Shown: piece by piece, positions 47,314-57,605 of the stretch | Position numbering within the stretch: position 1 is the first letter of the stretch | Layout of the letters: every line of letters begins with the position of its first letter | NCBI GenBank assembly: GCA_035222895.1 | Contig: JAVYIG010000703.1 | Coordinates: 372,001-436,000, forward strand | Source of the DNA: Strongylocentrotus droebachiensis | Lineage: Eukaryota; Echinodermata; Echinoidea; Camarodonta; Strongylocentrotidae | Length of the DNA: 64,000 nucleotides | Reading direction: 5' to 3' | Translations under genes and position numbers: made by a program | The notes under the pieces: model-generated | The model's database searches: none | Told to the model about the DNA's origin: nothing | The model's input: the letters and a program-made list of their open reading frames with translations, nothing else

Positions 47314-48377
47314 TGTTGGCCAGCTGACGTATCGTGGAGCGCTTGTCATGCTCGTTATGCTCGCCTTGCACTCTACTCATGCTCATACGAAACTTGCCGT
47401 TAGTCCCCGTACTCGATCCAAACTCACGTAAATCACGTGGGCAACTCGGCATGACTCGCAACACGATTGTTGTTCTCGTACTCCACTCTTGGAAACTCGA
47501 ATAGCATTCGCGTTTACTTGAAGGTGGCGAGTTGGTACGAGTTATGAAGAGTGCAGTGCGAGCTTGTTAAGAGTAATGCGAGTAATAGTATATTTGTAAA
47601 GCGCTTAGAGACATTTGTATTAAGCGCTATATAAAAAAATAAATATTATTATTATTATTATTATTACAAGTGTAAGCGAGTTTATCTCGAGTAACAACGA
47701 GTCAGTAAACGTTTTGAACATGTTCAGATACTTTGAGCTGCTCGCGACTTCGAGGAGAGTTGTGGAATGTTGTAAAGAGTTACGCCGAGCCATACCGATT
47801 TTTCGCGAGTTATTGCGAGTGCCTCTTTGAGGCAACTAACCACAACTCGCCATCACTCGCTAATACAACTCGACTACGTGGGAGCCACGCTTAGGGGGTT
47901 AAGACGAGTTATGACGAGTTGTGAAAAGTTGCCTCAAAGAGGCTCCCGCAATACTCGCAAATAGCTCTTCTTGTAACTCGCGACAACTCGGTATGGCTCG
48001 GCGTACTTGTTTACAACATTCCACGGCTCTCCTCGAAGTCGCGAGCAGTTTCAGAATTTTGAATATGTTTTAAAATGTTTACTGACTCGTTGTAACTCGA
48101 GGTGAACTTGCTAACACTCGTAATATACTCAAATTACTCCTAACAAGCTTGCACTGCACTCTTCATAACTCATAGCAACTCGCCACCTTCAAGTATACGC
48201 GAGTGTTATTCGAGTTTCCAAGAGTGGAGTGTCATGCCGAGTTGCCTACGATATTAACGCGAGTTTAGATCAAGTACGGGGACTTCGGGCGAGTTTCGTA
48301 TGAGCATGAAAAGAGTGCGAGGCGAGCATATTTAACGAGCATGACGAGCGAACCACGATACGTCAGCTGGCCAACAA
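47314..48377. repeat. Element C: 1-kb palindrome of ACTCG motifs
   Basis: TTGTTGGCCAGCTGACG (47314) pairs with CGTCAGCTGGCCAACAA (48361-48377). Matching continues inward for about 500 bp per arm to GCCTCTTTGAGGCAACT against AGTTGCCTCAAAGAGGC. A central spacer of about 60 bp (about 47840-47920) contains CGTGGGAGCCACGCTTA, resembling the terminus of element B. A SINE tail interrupts the left arm only, so it inserted after the palindrome formed. ACTCG or CGAGT occurs every 10-30 bp. Confidence 0.85.
47595..47672 (+). mobile_element. SINE-like 3' end with (ATT)n tail
   Basis: GTAAAGCGCTTAGAGAC, TTAAGCGCTATATAAAAAAA and then (ATT)n. It has the same ending as 27090-27183, in plus orientation, and is inserted in the left arm of palindrome C. 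Confidence 0.65.
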
Positions 48378-48400
48378 TTGTGCAGAGGGTCAAGGCCTTT

Positions 48401-48570
48401 TCCCGGGGGCGTTATTGTTTTCTGCCGGCACAGATTGGGGTTAGGTGCGTGTTGAGCCTATGGGAAAGTTTAGGGTTTGGGTTAGGGTTAGGGTTAAGGT
48501 TAAATCAAGGCCTTTTTTTTTTTTAAAGCCCCAATCTGTGCCGCAGAAGAAAATAACGCTTCCCGGGGGG
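48401..48570. repeat. Small inverted repeat with TTAGGG repeats in the loop
   Basis: The left arm, ending TCTGCCGGCACAGATTGGGG near 48440, pairs with CCCCAATCTGTGCCGCAGA (48528-48546). Beyond these, TCCCGGGGGCGTTATTGTTT pairs with AAAATAACGCTTCCCGGGGG. The loop has GTTTAGGGTTTGGGTTAGGG, TTAGGGTTAAGG near 48468-48500, an interstitial run of telomere-type repeats, followed by a T run. Confidence 0.8.
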
Positions 48571-48599
48571 AGGGGGTCACTCGCATACCAAATTGGTAT

Positions 48600-48775
48600 G
48601 CGTGCTCGTCACAGCACCTCAAAAATGGACCCTAAATGGCGTAATCAGTGTAGAAAATTTCGCCCCTTATTGGCGTACGGTTCTGTAAATCTCACCCCTA
48701 AATGGCGTAAGAAACTAAAATGGACCCCTAAACGGCGTAAACTCTATAAACCACCCCATAAATTGTGCATCTGAA
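48600..48775. repeat. ACCCCTAAATGGCGTAA minisatellite
   Basis: Four variants of CCCCTAAATGGCGTAA, near 48632, 48663, 48696 and 48724, spaced about 28-35 bp. The ORF over it is a repeat artefact. Confidence 0.7.
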
Positions 48776-49415
48776 TTGTTCATCAGAAAGCAGAATTATC
48801 TTTGTAGAATGGCCATAAACATATTTTCTGTGATGCACTCAGCTCACCTGCATGAGTCACTCTTAGACTACACAGTCATCAGAAATGTAGCAAAAACACC
48901 AAGTGCAAGGCCGTTTTTTATGTGAAAAACTGCGTTACGTATTTTGAAGTAGAATTTTCTTTCAAAAGATACGAAAGAGAAAGTCATATATTGTAATGAA
49001 AATAACTTATAGACATGAACATACCCTTTCAGCAACTTTCTGGGCCACTTTTGTTCATTGATGGTTGGTCATTTCACGACAGACTCGAACCACTATGCGT
49101 AGGACTACTATTTCGAAATTTGCCGATTTCGGAGTCATTTTAATGGGGAAAATCATTTAAAGTTAAAGAGTTATATGAGTGGGACCACAGGCACAAAACA
49201 GCAGTTACTTACGGTAAAGAGACACATATCAGATCCAAAATTACTCCAAATTGAAGACAAAACTGAAGATCCATCATTGTTCCTGAGGACTCGGTTATTA
49301 TTTCTTGCGGTTTGTCAGCTTTGAAACGTTGATCATGAAGAAAAATTCGCGAAAAATAAAGCGAGGTCACAGAGCAATTTGTAGTTGAAAGTATTAGGGA
49401 CACCTAGTTTTCTCA
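48776..49415. other. No recognisable gene inside element B
   Basis: No motif or domain recognised on either strand. Confidence 0.5.
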
Positions 49416-49419
49416 AAGT

Positions 49420-49770
49420 CACTACCAGTGAAACATCATTCACCATACAGACTCTACCATTGAAACACCGTTCACTATCAGACGCCACCATTGAAACACC
49501 ATTCACCATACAATTTCACCATTGAAACACCATTCATCATACAAACTCCGCCATTGAAACACCATTCATCATACAAAATCTACCATTGAAACACCATTCA
49601 TCGTCAGTCGCCCCATTGAAACACCATTGACCATACAATTCTACCATTGAAACACCATTCACCATACAGACTCTACCATTGAAACACCATTCACCATCAT
49701 ACACAACCATTGAAACACCATTCACCATACATAATCCACCATTGGCACACCATTGATGCTACCATTCAAC
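49420..49770. repeat. CATTGAAACACCATTCACCA minisatellite
   Basis: About eleven units of 28-33 bp: a conserved ACCATTGAAACACCATTCA-type core followed by CCATACA and a variable 5-10 bp. Degeneration grows toward the right end. The minus-strand ORF at 49537-49728 simply translates the repeat. Confidence 0.9.
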
Positions 49771-49794
49771 ACCAATCATTTACCATTAGGTTTT

Positions 49795-50834
49795 TTTGTA
49801 AAGGCTATCCCCTTTTTATAAATGCCCCTTTTCACCTCTTATAAATTCCCCTATCAAAATAAGATGGGGGCCCCTTTTCCGTCGACAAATGCCCATTTCC
49901 TATTTGTATAATTGCCTGTTTTCATCCCTGGTGAGTGTCTCTTTTAGAAGGTGTAAGAAGTGCCCCATTTTCACTTCTGATAATTACTCTTTGTACTTTG
50001 AAATGAGCACCTTTTTCTTTTTTGATAAGTGTCCCCTTTTCCTCTCTTCATTAAACGCGCCCCTAATTTAAAGCGACTAACAGCACCTCCTCCTAAAGCT
50101 CGCTCGCATGTATAGATGATATACATATGCTACTTATCAAAGGTGTTTTCAGTCTTCCGTTATATCAAAAATCTGCATATGACCCCCATCAGGATTTATT
50201 TTGTTGTTCTTTATCAAATGTAATTTTTCACACTGCGACCTCACAATTTATTTTTTTAAATCCTCGCTTCATTCGCTCGGTCGCAAATAAATTTGAGGAC
50301 CATCAAACTCAACTGCAAAGTATGATGCTTAAACAATATCTTGTACTGTGTATAAAATGAAACAATTATTGACATCGTCCATGATAATGTAATCACAATG
50401 TAAGGGTATATACCAATGTCTAAAACATTGTATATTTTCGCTTTGAGATTTCCCTTTGAAGGTGCCCTTTCTTCTTGGAGCCCCCTTCCCCCTCCAACTT
50501 CGGAAGTCGCTTGGCCGCCCCTGGCCAAACTGATGCATTTCCCGCCCCTTGATGGCATATGATCGTTGAAAAACTCTTATCACTCGTTAGAAGATCTTGA
50601 TAACTCGTTGGTAGATCGGTACAAGTCATATACAAGTCATCGCAGCTCATACCGAGCTCGCGTGACTCGTACATCTATCGTAGGAAACTCAATAATGCGT
50701 CATATGATAATTCATGCAAATACCATACAAATTAGTACATTTCAAGCGAGTTCACGCGAGTTTACGTGAGTTCAAGCTCGCGCCAGCTCGCCACGACTCG
50801 AGGCTCCAACTCGGCTCAGTGGGAGCCCTGCTTT
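49795..50834 (-). repeat. Right arm of element B
   Basis: Pairs with the left arm: TTTGAAGGTGCCC near 50456 with GGGCACCTTCAAA near 44620; GGCCAAACTGATGCATTTCC near 50522 with the region near 44525; CTCACGTAAAC/CGCGAGTTC motifs near the end. CCCCTTTTCACCTC repeats at the left match the minisatellite in inverse orientation. Confidence 0.75.
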
Positions 50835-51305
50835 CACAATGCAATCGCATGACCAGAACTCACCTTTATCTTTAGCACTAGATCTATTAAACAATTTGTC
50901 CATGTGAAATGTGCTAGGGTTACTCACAACAAACTGTCGATCTAAGTATAGCTGCCTTTCTTTCTTAAAAAAGGGGCAGACAAAAATATAGTGAAATTCA
51001 TCTCCAAAAACCTTTAAATAACAACAAGGACATTCAATTTTACTTTCTTCAGGATTACTTTTAAACCTTCCATTATTAATTAGTAAGCGGTGTGACCTGC
51101 ATCGGAGTCGACACAAAGTGATTGCACCTCTTCTATTCAACTTTAACAAATACTTTTCAAATAAAATTTCGTTCTGGATAATTCGGTAGTTAACACAAAT
51201 GCGATTTGACCAAACATTTGACAATATTTCTTGCTTTGACATGTCAGTCAACCTGAGCTTAAGAGTATGAAACATCCACGTATTACTGAATCCATCCCCT
51301 TGCAT
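50835..51305 (-). pseudogene. LINE ORF2 C-terminal fragment (RT thumb/zinc region)
   Basis: The open frame from ATG 51305 reads MFHTLKLRLTDMSKQE, then TLCRLRCRSHRLLINNGRFK, a cysteine block ECPCCYLKVFGDEFHYIFVC, then PFFKKERQLYLDRQF. The C-x2-C...H...C pattern with FHYIFVCP is typical of non-LTR retrotransposon C-termini. The frame runs out in the arm of element B, which truncates or abuts it at 50834. There is no upstream RT in the window. Confidence 0.85.
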
Positions 51306-51715
51306 TTACCACACATTTCCTAGCCCAGCATTATTTAATGTTTACGATGACTTCCTTTGATTACTTTTAGCCAAAAACCTATCATTCTACATTTAAAGAT
51401 AAACTCCAGTTCTGGTAAAAAAAACAAAATTAATTCTCACATAATCAAACGAAACTTACACTGAATGTTCAAGATTACAAATAAATGACATGTCCCAAAC
51501 AATTTTGGAAGAAAATGTATACTGGCTGAGTAATGAGCATAGAAAGACAGGGAAATCAAGGTAGTACTAGCCCCGACACCATGTGTGGTGTCCCATATAT
51601 AGCTTTCTGTGTACAGTGCTTGTTACTTTACCAAGACTCGGCCTAATTTATTATGATTTTGAAGAAAAAAAAGTGTCCTCTTAAAATCATAAAATTAATC
51701 TTTTCACCGTTTCGT
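51306..51715. other. No recognisable gene
   Basis: AT-rich DNA without recognised features. Confidence 0.5.
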
Positions 51716-51719
51716 TGCC

Positions 51720-52810
51720 ATCTTCTGGCCGTTTCCATACCGGGCCCATACCGGGTCTCGAACGTGTGCACCGGGTTTGTAGCAGCCACCTACCAGTCAC
51801 TTAGCGTCCCCTCACCGCTCGGAGCGTCCTGTGAGCGAGTCCCCGGACTGCTGGCGTCATGACAAGAAAAAGTAAAGCTCATCTGACGAAACCCCTCTAT
51901 ATATACCCAATAATTAGTGAAAAACGGTGGCACACGGTGACAAAAGTAAATTTGTTGGTAATGGCACGTTCATATGACGCTACTGTGAAGGTAAGGATAC
52001 GTTATGGACCCGTTATAGGACGTTATGGGAACGTCAAGGCGTTAACAGGATGTTACCCATGCGTTAGGGAGGCGGCGCCGTCAGAATCAGGCGGTACCGC
52101 TTTGGAAACACCCGTTGGCAGTCCGGTATGAACACTGTAATGAGGACGGTTTGAATACGTTATGAAGACGGTGGCACGGTATCAACAGGTTCATGACACG
52201 TTCACAACCCGCTTACAACCCGTTGCAGACGGTGGATTTTTTTTTGCCCGTTCATCACCGTTCTGTAACGGGTTATGAGCGTGTTGTGAACGTGTTCATA
52301 CAGTGTGACCGTTTTCATAACGTATTCATACCGTCCTCATACCGTTCAACACCGTCCTCTTGCCGCTTACTTGCGGCCGGTGCCAGCCGTCCAAAGTTTT
52401 GAACATGCCCAAAACTTTCGCCGGGTCCCACCGGGTGTACATAAGCGCCAACGCCCTATTAACGTGTTGCCCGCTTTGATAACGAACCACCGTGTGCCCT
52501 CGCCGTTCTCCACCGTCCGCAGACATTTTCGCGCACGGTGGCACACGGTAGGCCTACACGGCAGAGTGTGAGAGTCACTTAAGGTTGGTGCCCGGACGGC
52601 GACCGCCGGGCACCGAGCATACTTTGGGCGGCGAGTGAAAGTGAGTAGGCGCCGCCCGAATTTTAACTCCGCAATAAAACTTCAGCAGCGACCGAGCAAT
52701 GCCCTAAAAACAATCGGTGCCCGGGCGGACGCCGCTCGGTGCCTTGGTGAATTTGGCTCAAAAATCGCCGCCCGGCCGCCGAGCAGGCTACTTTTAGGTG
52801 ATATGACCAT
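51720..52810. repeat. GC-rich foldback region with internal palindrome
   Basis: Many ACGTT, ACCGT and CGGTG motifs. The clear palindrome spans about 52120-52365 around a T run near 52240. CACGTTCACAACCCGCTTAC on the left pairs with GTTATGAGCGTGTTGTGAAC on the right, and outward TGAATACGTTATGAAGACGG pairs with CCGTTTTCATAACGTATTCA. The right part has GGTGCCCGG/CCGGGCACC hairpins near 52590 and 52715, like the arms of element A. No coding support. Confidence 0.75.
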
Positions 52811-52899
52811 AGCATTAGGGAGGGAGAAGATTCCGGTACCGAGGGGATTTCAACAGACTACGAGCAAAGGAATCCAGTAGTTCATGCTGGTCCGACATA

Positions 52900-53105
52900 C
52901 GGCAGATGAAGGTGCTCTAGAGCATGGTCGTAATAGAGACATACTGGTCCTTCATAATGATGCAGCAAACACGTTTCTGCATTTTCTCAATGTCATTGTA
53001 CTGATTTGCAGTGATGCTTGGAGACCAAAGGGGAGATGAATACTCCAAGAGAGGACGTATGTAAGATAAATAGATGTTGACTGGGTCCCAACTTAGGACA
53101 GATGC
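52900..53105 (-). pseudogene. LINE RT C-terminal remnant
   Basis: On the minus strand one frame reads IYLSYIRPLLEYSSPLWSPS, then DIEKMQKRVCCIIM. This matches the RT thumb region of CR1/Jockey-type LINEs, where 'IRPLLEY...W' followed by 'IE..QKR' is conserved. It is about 60 codons, with flanks not recognised as LINE. Confidence 0.8.
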
Positions 53106-54829
53106 CTTGCGTTTCTAAACCATTTGTTGAGTGGAAATTCATCTGGACCATCACAAAGAGTGACTAGACTTGTCAGATCTCATGAGCAAGATATATGTAG
53201 GGCAGCCACAAATGGAAAGTGAAAATGGCCGAGCATATTCTGATATGCATGACTCTGAGACATCTCTTACGCAGTGCTCAATTGATCACACTCATGAATC
53301 GGCTTGGTCATTCAGAAAGCTATTCATTAACACTTGAGCTTGAAACTGCCATTGCACAATCGCTAGAGCAGACGTCTATTATATCTAGACATGTAGTCCG
53401 CCATCCCGTGGAGCCATCATTCTTCCATTCAGACTTTGACAATTTCGACCAATACATTTCAAGCTTGAGTGGTTCTGGCTCTGTCCACACAGCCTATAAG
53501 ATTATGCTGCATGAGATTTCTAACAATGAGACAGTTGAATCTTCAAATAGCACAGTACCCTCAGTAGCACGAACCAAAGAAAATTTCTCGGCTATTGAAC
53601 GTGGAGGTCCTCTTCCATCTTTCTATGTCAATCGATACGTAGCATTCAAACAATGTGCCAGAAATGATGTTGCGTGGATGCTTGTCCGGAAAAGTAATGA
53701 AGAGACAGGTCAAGAGCTTCCAGGTTGGGCTGGATTTATCTCAGTTACATGGGAGGTGCCTTCAAATGTGGCGACCATATATTACCATCCTGTAATAAAC
53801 TATCCCATAACATAATTTAATACAATCCAAGAGTGCATGAGAGCTGCAGAAGAAGTAAGCCGCGAGGTTGGCCAAGACTATGTCAAAACAACATTTAACT
53901 TGGACGTCTGCATGAAGGCATGTCCTCTCATTTGGAGTCATCCAGGCAAGTACAAGAAGTTATACGTGTTGTTTGGCACTTTCCATGTGATTTGTGCATA
54001 CTCAAAGATTCTTGGAAAGAAAATGGAAGGATCCGGACTTGAAGATATCCTCTTGGGAGCTGGTCTCATGTCTTCTGGGTCTATAAAAGGCGTCATGACA
54101 GGAGTCTGCATTGTCACAAGACAATGGTGGAGTGCTTAGAAAGGCACTTTTTTTAGAGATGTTCCTGTCAGTGACTGGGAAAGATGATGCACTTTCTGGT
54201 ATAACTGAGGAATCAAAGAATATCTTCCAAGATCTAATTCGATCACGAACAAAGAAGAAGCTTGCCGGGGTTGTGGCTAATGCAGATCTGAAGGCGTTGA
54301 TAGAGTCACATGGGAGCTTCAAAGGTGATGTTCGAAGATAATCTCTTGGGAAGACGGCATAATTTTGAATGTCGTATGTTGATTGCGTTTGGATTGCTCT
54401 TTCATTGATCAGGTGTGTGAAAGAAAATAACTTGCTATTGTACTTGCACTGCCAGTACCTTATGCTTGACCTGTTCTTCACATTTGGTGGTCACAATGAC
54501 TCCCGATATCTGACCTACCTTGCTGTTTTCTTGGCAAACATTGAAGATTCACATCCTGGTGCCATGACATTGCTCGAAAGAGGTGCAATAAGTGTTGCCA
54601 GGTCGACAAGAGTAAAGACAATTGAGAAGACAATCATTAAGCATGGCAAATCTCGCGGTGGAGGTGGTAGTGGTGTTGGTATCTCTGGCATAATGGAGAA
54701 CTCCAGTGCATATCAGAGGTGGGCTCGAACCTCAACAGAGAGAGCACGCCTTTTCAAGGCAACTCTCAGCCTTGCAGATATGACGTTTGATGCTCACCGT
54801 GGAAATAAACACAGATTTGTTATTTATAA

Positions 54830-55890
54830 CACATCTTTAAAAAGAAGGGTAGCCCAATCAGCAAACAAATACTGGTTTTCGTTGAGGCCCTTCATGACAC
54901 AAACAAGTATATACATTTCATCAACATATCAAAATATAAATAAATATAGAAAATTACAAAATTCGATTTTAACAAACAAAAAATTGCAAACCAGGTTATA
55001 AATAAGGATTTGATTATAAAGAATAACGAAATGATTAAAATGTATATGATACAAATATAAAAATATAAATAAATATAGAAAGTTACAAAATACGATTTTA
55101 ACAAACTAAAATTGCAAACCAGGTTATAAAAAAGGATTTGTACATAGAGAGATAACGAAATTAGTAAAATGTATATGATACAAATATGTAAATGCCATAC
55201 ATCCTATTGAAGCAAACAGTAAAAAGTTATTAAAAAAACAAAAAACAACAACAGCAACATACAACCACAATAACAAACCAACAAGAGAAAACAAGAAGAA
55301 GATATGATAAAATATATAAAAAGAGGAGAAAAAGAAGAGTTATATCATACCATAATCATATTAAAATGTGGATGTCTTTTGCCATTTTGCCAATTCTTGT
55401 TTAAATGGTTTCATATTTTTTATAAATCGAATACGTTCGGGTAATTTATTCCAGTGTGATGGACCTGTGACAAGAAATGACTTCTGATAAAAGGTCGTAC
55501 GAACATGTGGCATCCTAATTAGCATCTTATTTGTGCTCCTTGTTGTTCGAGATGATATCGTTTCAATATAAATAAACTTATCACCTAGTACTTCAGGTGC
55601 AGCTTTATGTAAGCATTTATGAATCATGCAACAAGATGCTCTAAAAAACAGATGATCTACTTTCGGCCAGGATAGAATTTCAAACACTTGTTCAGATGGG
55701 GTTTCCCAGGAAAAACGAGATATCATATATGCTGCCCTCTTATGTAATCTTTCCAGTTTACTATGGTTTGCTTCAGATCTCCCAGACCAAACGGTACAAC
55801 AGTACATTAAATGGGGCACTACAAAAGCCCAGTACAGTTTGTTCAATTGTGCTTTATCGAAATAATGTTTACATCGACGAATATCAAGAA
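54830..55890 (-). mobile_element. LINE 3' fragment inserted in the HAF[ST]GC-family gene
   Basis: The minus-strand open frame 55894-55361 (177 codons) reads LNKLYWAFVVPHLMYCCTVW, then KLERLHKRAAYMI, RT thumb motifs. It continues with FLVTGPSHWNKLPERIR and ends KPFKQELAKWQ, the usual end of Jockey/Daphne-like LINE ORF2. The 3' UTR runs left to about 54830. The host gene reading resumes on both sides, so this is a true insertion. Exact borders and target duplication were not resolved. Confidence 0.85.
54925..55195 (-). repeat. Tandem duplication in the LINE 3' UTR
   Basis: Two copies of about 125-135 bp share AATATAAATAAATATAGAAA, TTGCAAACCAGGTTATAAA and AAAATGTATATGATACAAAT. 3'-UTR duplications of this kind accompany some LINE lineages. 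Confidence 0.85.
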
Positions 55891-57282
55891 CCAACTCAGA
55901 TAAGAAAAATTGAGGGATGTGTAAAGAAGGCCATATATACTGTAAATATTTTCCTCAATCCTTTTGATGTTGATGACAATAATGGATTGTATGTACACTC
56001 TTCCTTCCGGTGCCTGCGTTCCAGCTGAGGTTGAGAAAGATGTCATGCATGCAATTATCACAGGGAAAGACCAGAAAGAGATATGTTCATTAAAGGGCGA
56101 TTAGAGAAAAAGACATCGTTATCTGACCCCATCAAGAACCTGAAGCACAAAACCATGGCAGAGACAAAAAGAGAGTGAAGCTTAAAACATCCCAACAAAA
56201 AGTAAGAGTACAAGTAACAAGGGGACATTGCTTTCTAGCTGACGGTAAAGGCACAAAGTTCTGGCAGCCAACTTGATTTACCGGACAACTTCTTTGCTAA
56301 GTCAGATAAATTTAAGGGCCTACACTATCTCCAGAAGGATGTAGAGAACTCGCAACCTGCTGTTTTCTACTTCCTAAAAGAGATGACTGCAAACTTCCAC
56401 GATATTTGCATCAAAATTCACAATGAAGTGTCGTCCAAATGCGATGTCATATCCAGCACAGACATGTACAAGCCAGACTCGGTGAAGTCAAGTGAACGGA
56501 CACGGCGTGTGTGTGCAGAGAAGAGGATGATTAAAGGAGGCAAGACCAAAACACCATCTGACTGAAAGCAGTTCCTAACGAATGATGAGAATAAGAAACA
56601 ACTTATTCAAGTTCTTCTGGATGTCTGGAGTGACCACGACATGGCTAAGAGGCTGTATAGGAAAAAGTTAAAAGATGGAGAAGCCCAACTGCTCAATTAT
56701 GATCATGTGCAGATCAAAAGCCCAGACAGCGATATATTTGTTATATAGCTTCATTACGCGCATCTCACTAACGACATCACATTACTCGTCCACACAGGGA
56801 GAGGCAACAAGCAGCGGCTCATAGGTGTCACTCATTTTGCCAAGTAGTCCTTCCCTGAATATTGCGAAGCACTCCTTGGACTACATGCTTTCTCAGGCTG
56901 TGACTCCACAAGCGCCTTTAAAGGAATTGGCAAAGCCAAGCCAATCAAACTGTTGCAGCAAAGCAACAAATTTGTCAAACCTCTGGCAGGGCTTGGTGAT
57001 TCGCGAACTGTACCAGAAGAGTTGCGAACAAACCTGGAGGAGTTTACATGTGCCTTATATGTGAAACCAAGATTGACTAATGTTGATGAGGCTAGATTTG
57101 CTCTGTTGAAGGACAAGTGTAAAAGTGATGGAGAGAAAATCAGCAAGTCGGTCCACGTAGACTTGTCTTCATTTCCTCCATGCAAGGACAGTCTTCAACA
57201 ACACATCTGGAGGGTGAACTTCCAGGTGGCAATATGGAAGAGGGTTCATTAGCCTGGCAGGAATTAATTCATTGAAATGCAA

Positions 57283-57405
57283 GAGCGCCGCAGTGGCTGC
57301 CTTGCTAAAGCCAGGGTAATAATTGGGGTAGCGCCAGGATCGTCACAACGTGACGGACATGTGCGGTATATAAGAAGCCACCATTATTATTATTATTATT
57401 ATTAT
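57283..57405 (+). mobile_element. SINE with (ATT)n tail inserted in the family gene
   Basis: GAGCGCCGCAGTGGCTGCC begins the insert, and TGCGGTATATAAGAAGCCAC followed by (ATT)n ends it. The last 30 bp resemble the tail of the tRNA-derived SINE at 60821-61001 (CCGCTATATAAGAATCCA). Protein homology of the host copy 2 gene continues on either side. Confidence 0.75.
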
Positions 57406-57605
57406 CATAAACCAATCGTTCCACCACCAACAGATGGTCATGGTTGAACAAAGAATGTAGACAAATTAGAACCACTATGGTTGGTAGATTTTCTTGACTG
57501 TGTGGGAGCTAGACGATGACTCAAGTGATGACGACTACGATTCAGATCATAGTTTCCAGTACTATGACTCAGACCAAGACACAGATACTAAAGAAGAAGT
57601 TTGAA

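Larger units (their letters stand above)
44211..50834. mobile_element. Element B: 6.6-kb element with long inverted arms
   Basis: The left end AAAGCAGGGCACCCACTTAG, then CCGAGTTGG and GCGAGCTGGCGCGAGCTTG, pairs with the right end AGCCCTGCTTT at 50834 read on the minus strand. Matching continues through GCATCATTTTGGCC(A)GGGG and GGGCACCTTCAAAGGGAAAT. The arms are rich in CGAGT/ACTCG. Inside are GGGGCACTT minisatellites, a LINE tail, a MITE, a 1-kb palindrome, a SINE tail, TTAGGG repeats and another minisatellite. No transposase or clear target duplication was seen. At its right edge it abuts a LINE fragment. Confidence 0.75.
53219..57605 (+). pseudogene. Decayed gene of the HAF[ST]GC-motif family, copy 2
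   Basis: Order: 53219-53815, 198 codons (LMNRLGHSESYSLTLELETA, then FDNFDQYISSLSGSGSVHTA); stop; same frame 53837-54139 (YVLFGTFHVICAYSKILGKK, then GSGLEDILLGAGLMSSGSIK); shifted frame 54111-54341 (FLSVTGKDDALSG); 54369-54830 (GHNDSRYLTYLAVFLANIED, GGGGSGVGISG, LADMTFDAHRGNKHR); LINE insertion; 55890-56060 (IEGCVKKAIYTVNIFLNPFD); 56290-56760 (YNHDHVQIK-like block with KSPDSDIFVI); 56850-57250 (ALLGLHAFSGCDSTSAFKG). After a SINE come PIVPPPTDGHG and LEPLWLVDFLDC, then an acidic tail ending DSDQDTDTKEEV and TGA at 57601-57603. Multiple stops and frameshifts. It shares the HAF[ST]GC and [RK][ST].D[ST]D-type blocks with copy 1, but has a different C-terminus. Confidence 0.75.

Noticed and set aside
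48468..48500. Chromosome end
   Set aside because: Only a few TTAGGG units occur, inside a hairpin with long sequence on both sides, so this is interstitial.
49420..49770. CRISPR-like array
   Set aside because: Linkers are only about 5-14 bp and related to each other, no cas genes are present, and the genome is clearly animal. It is a minisatellite.
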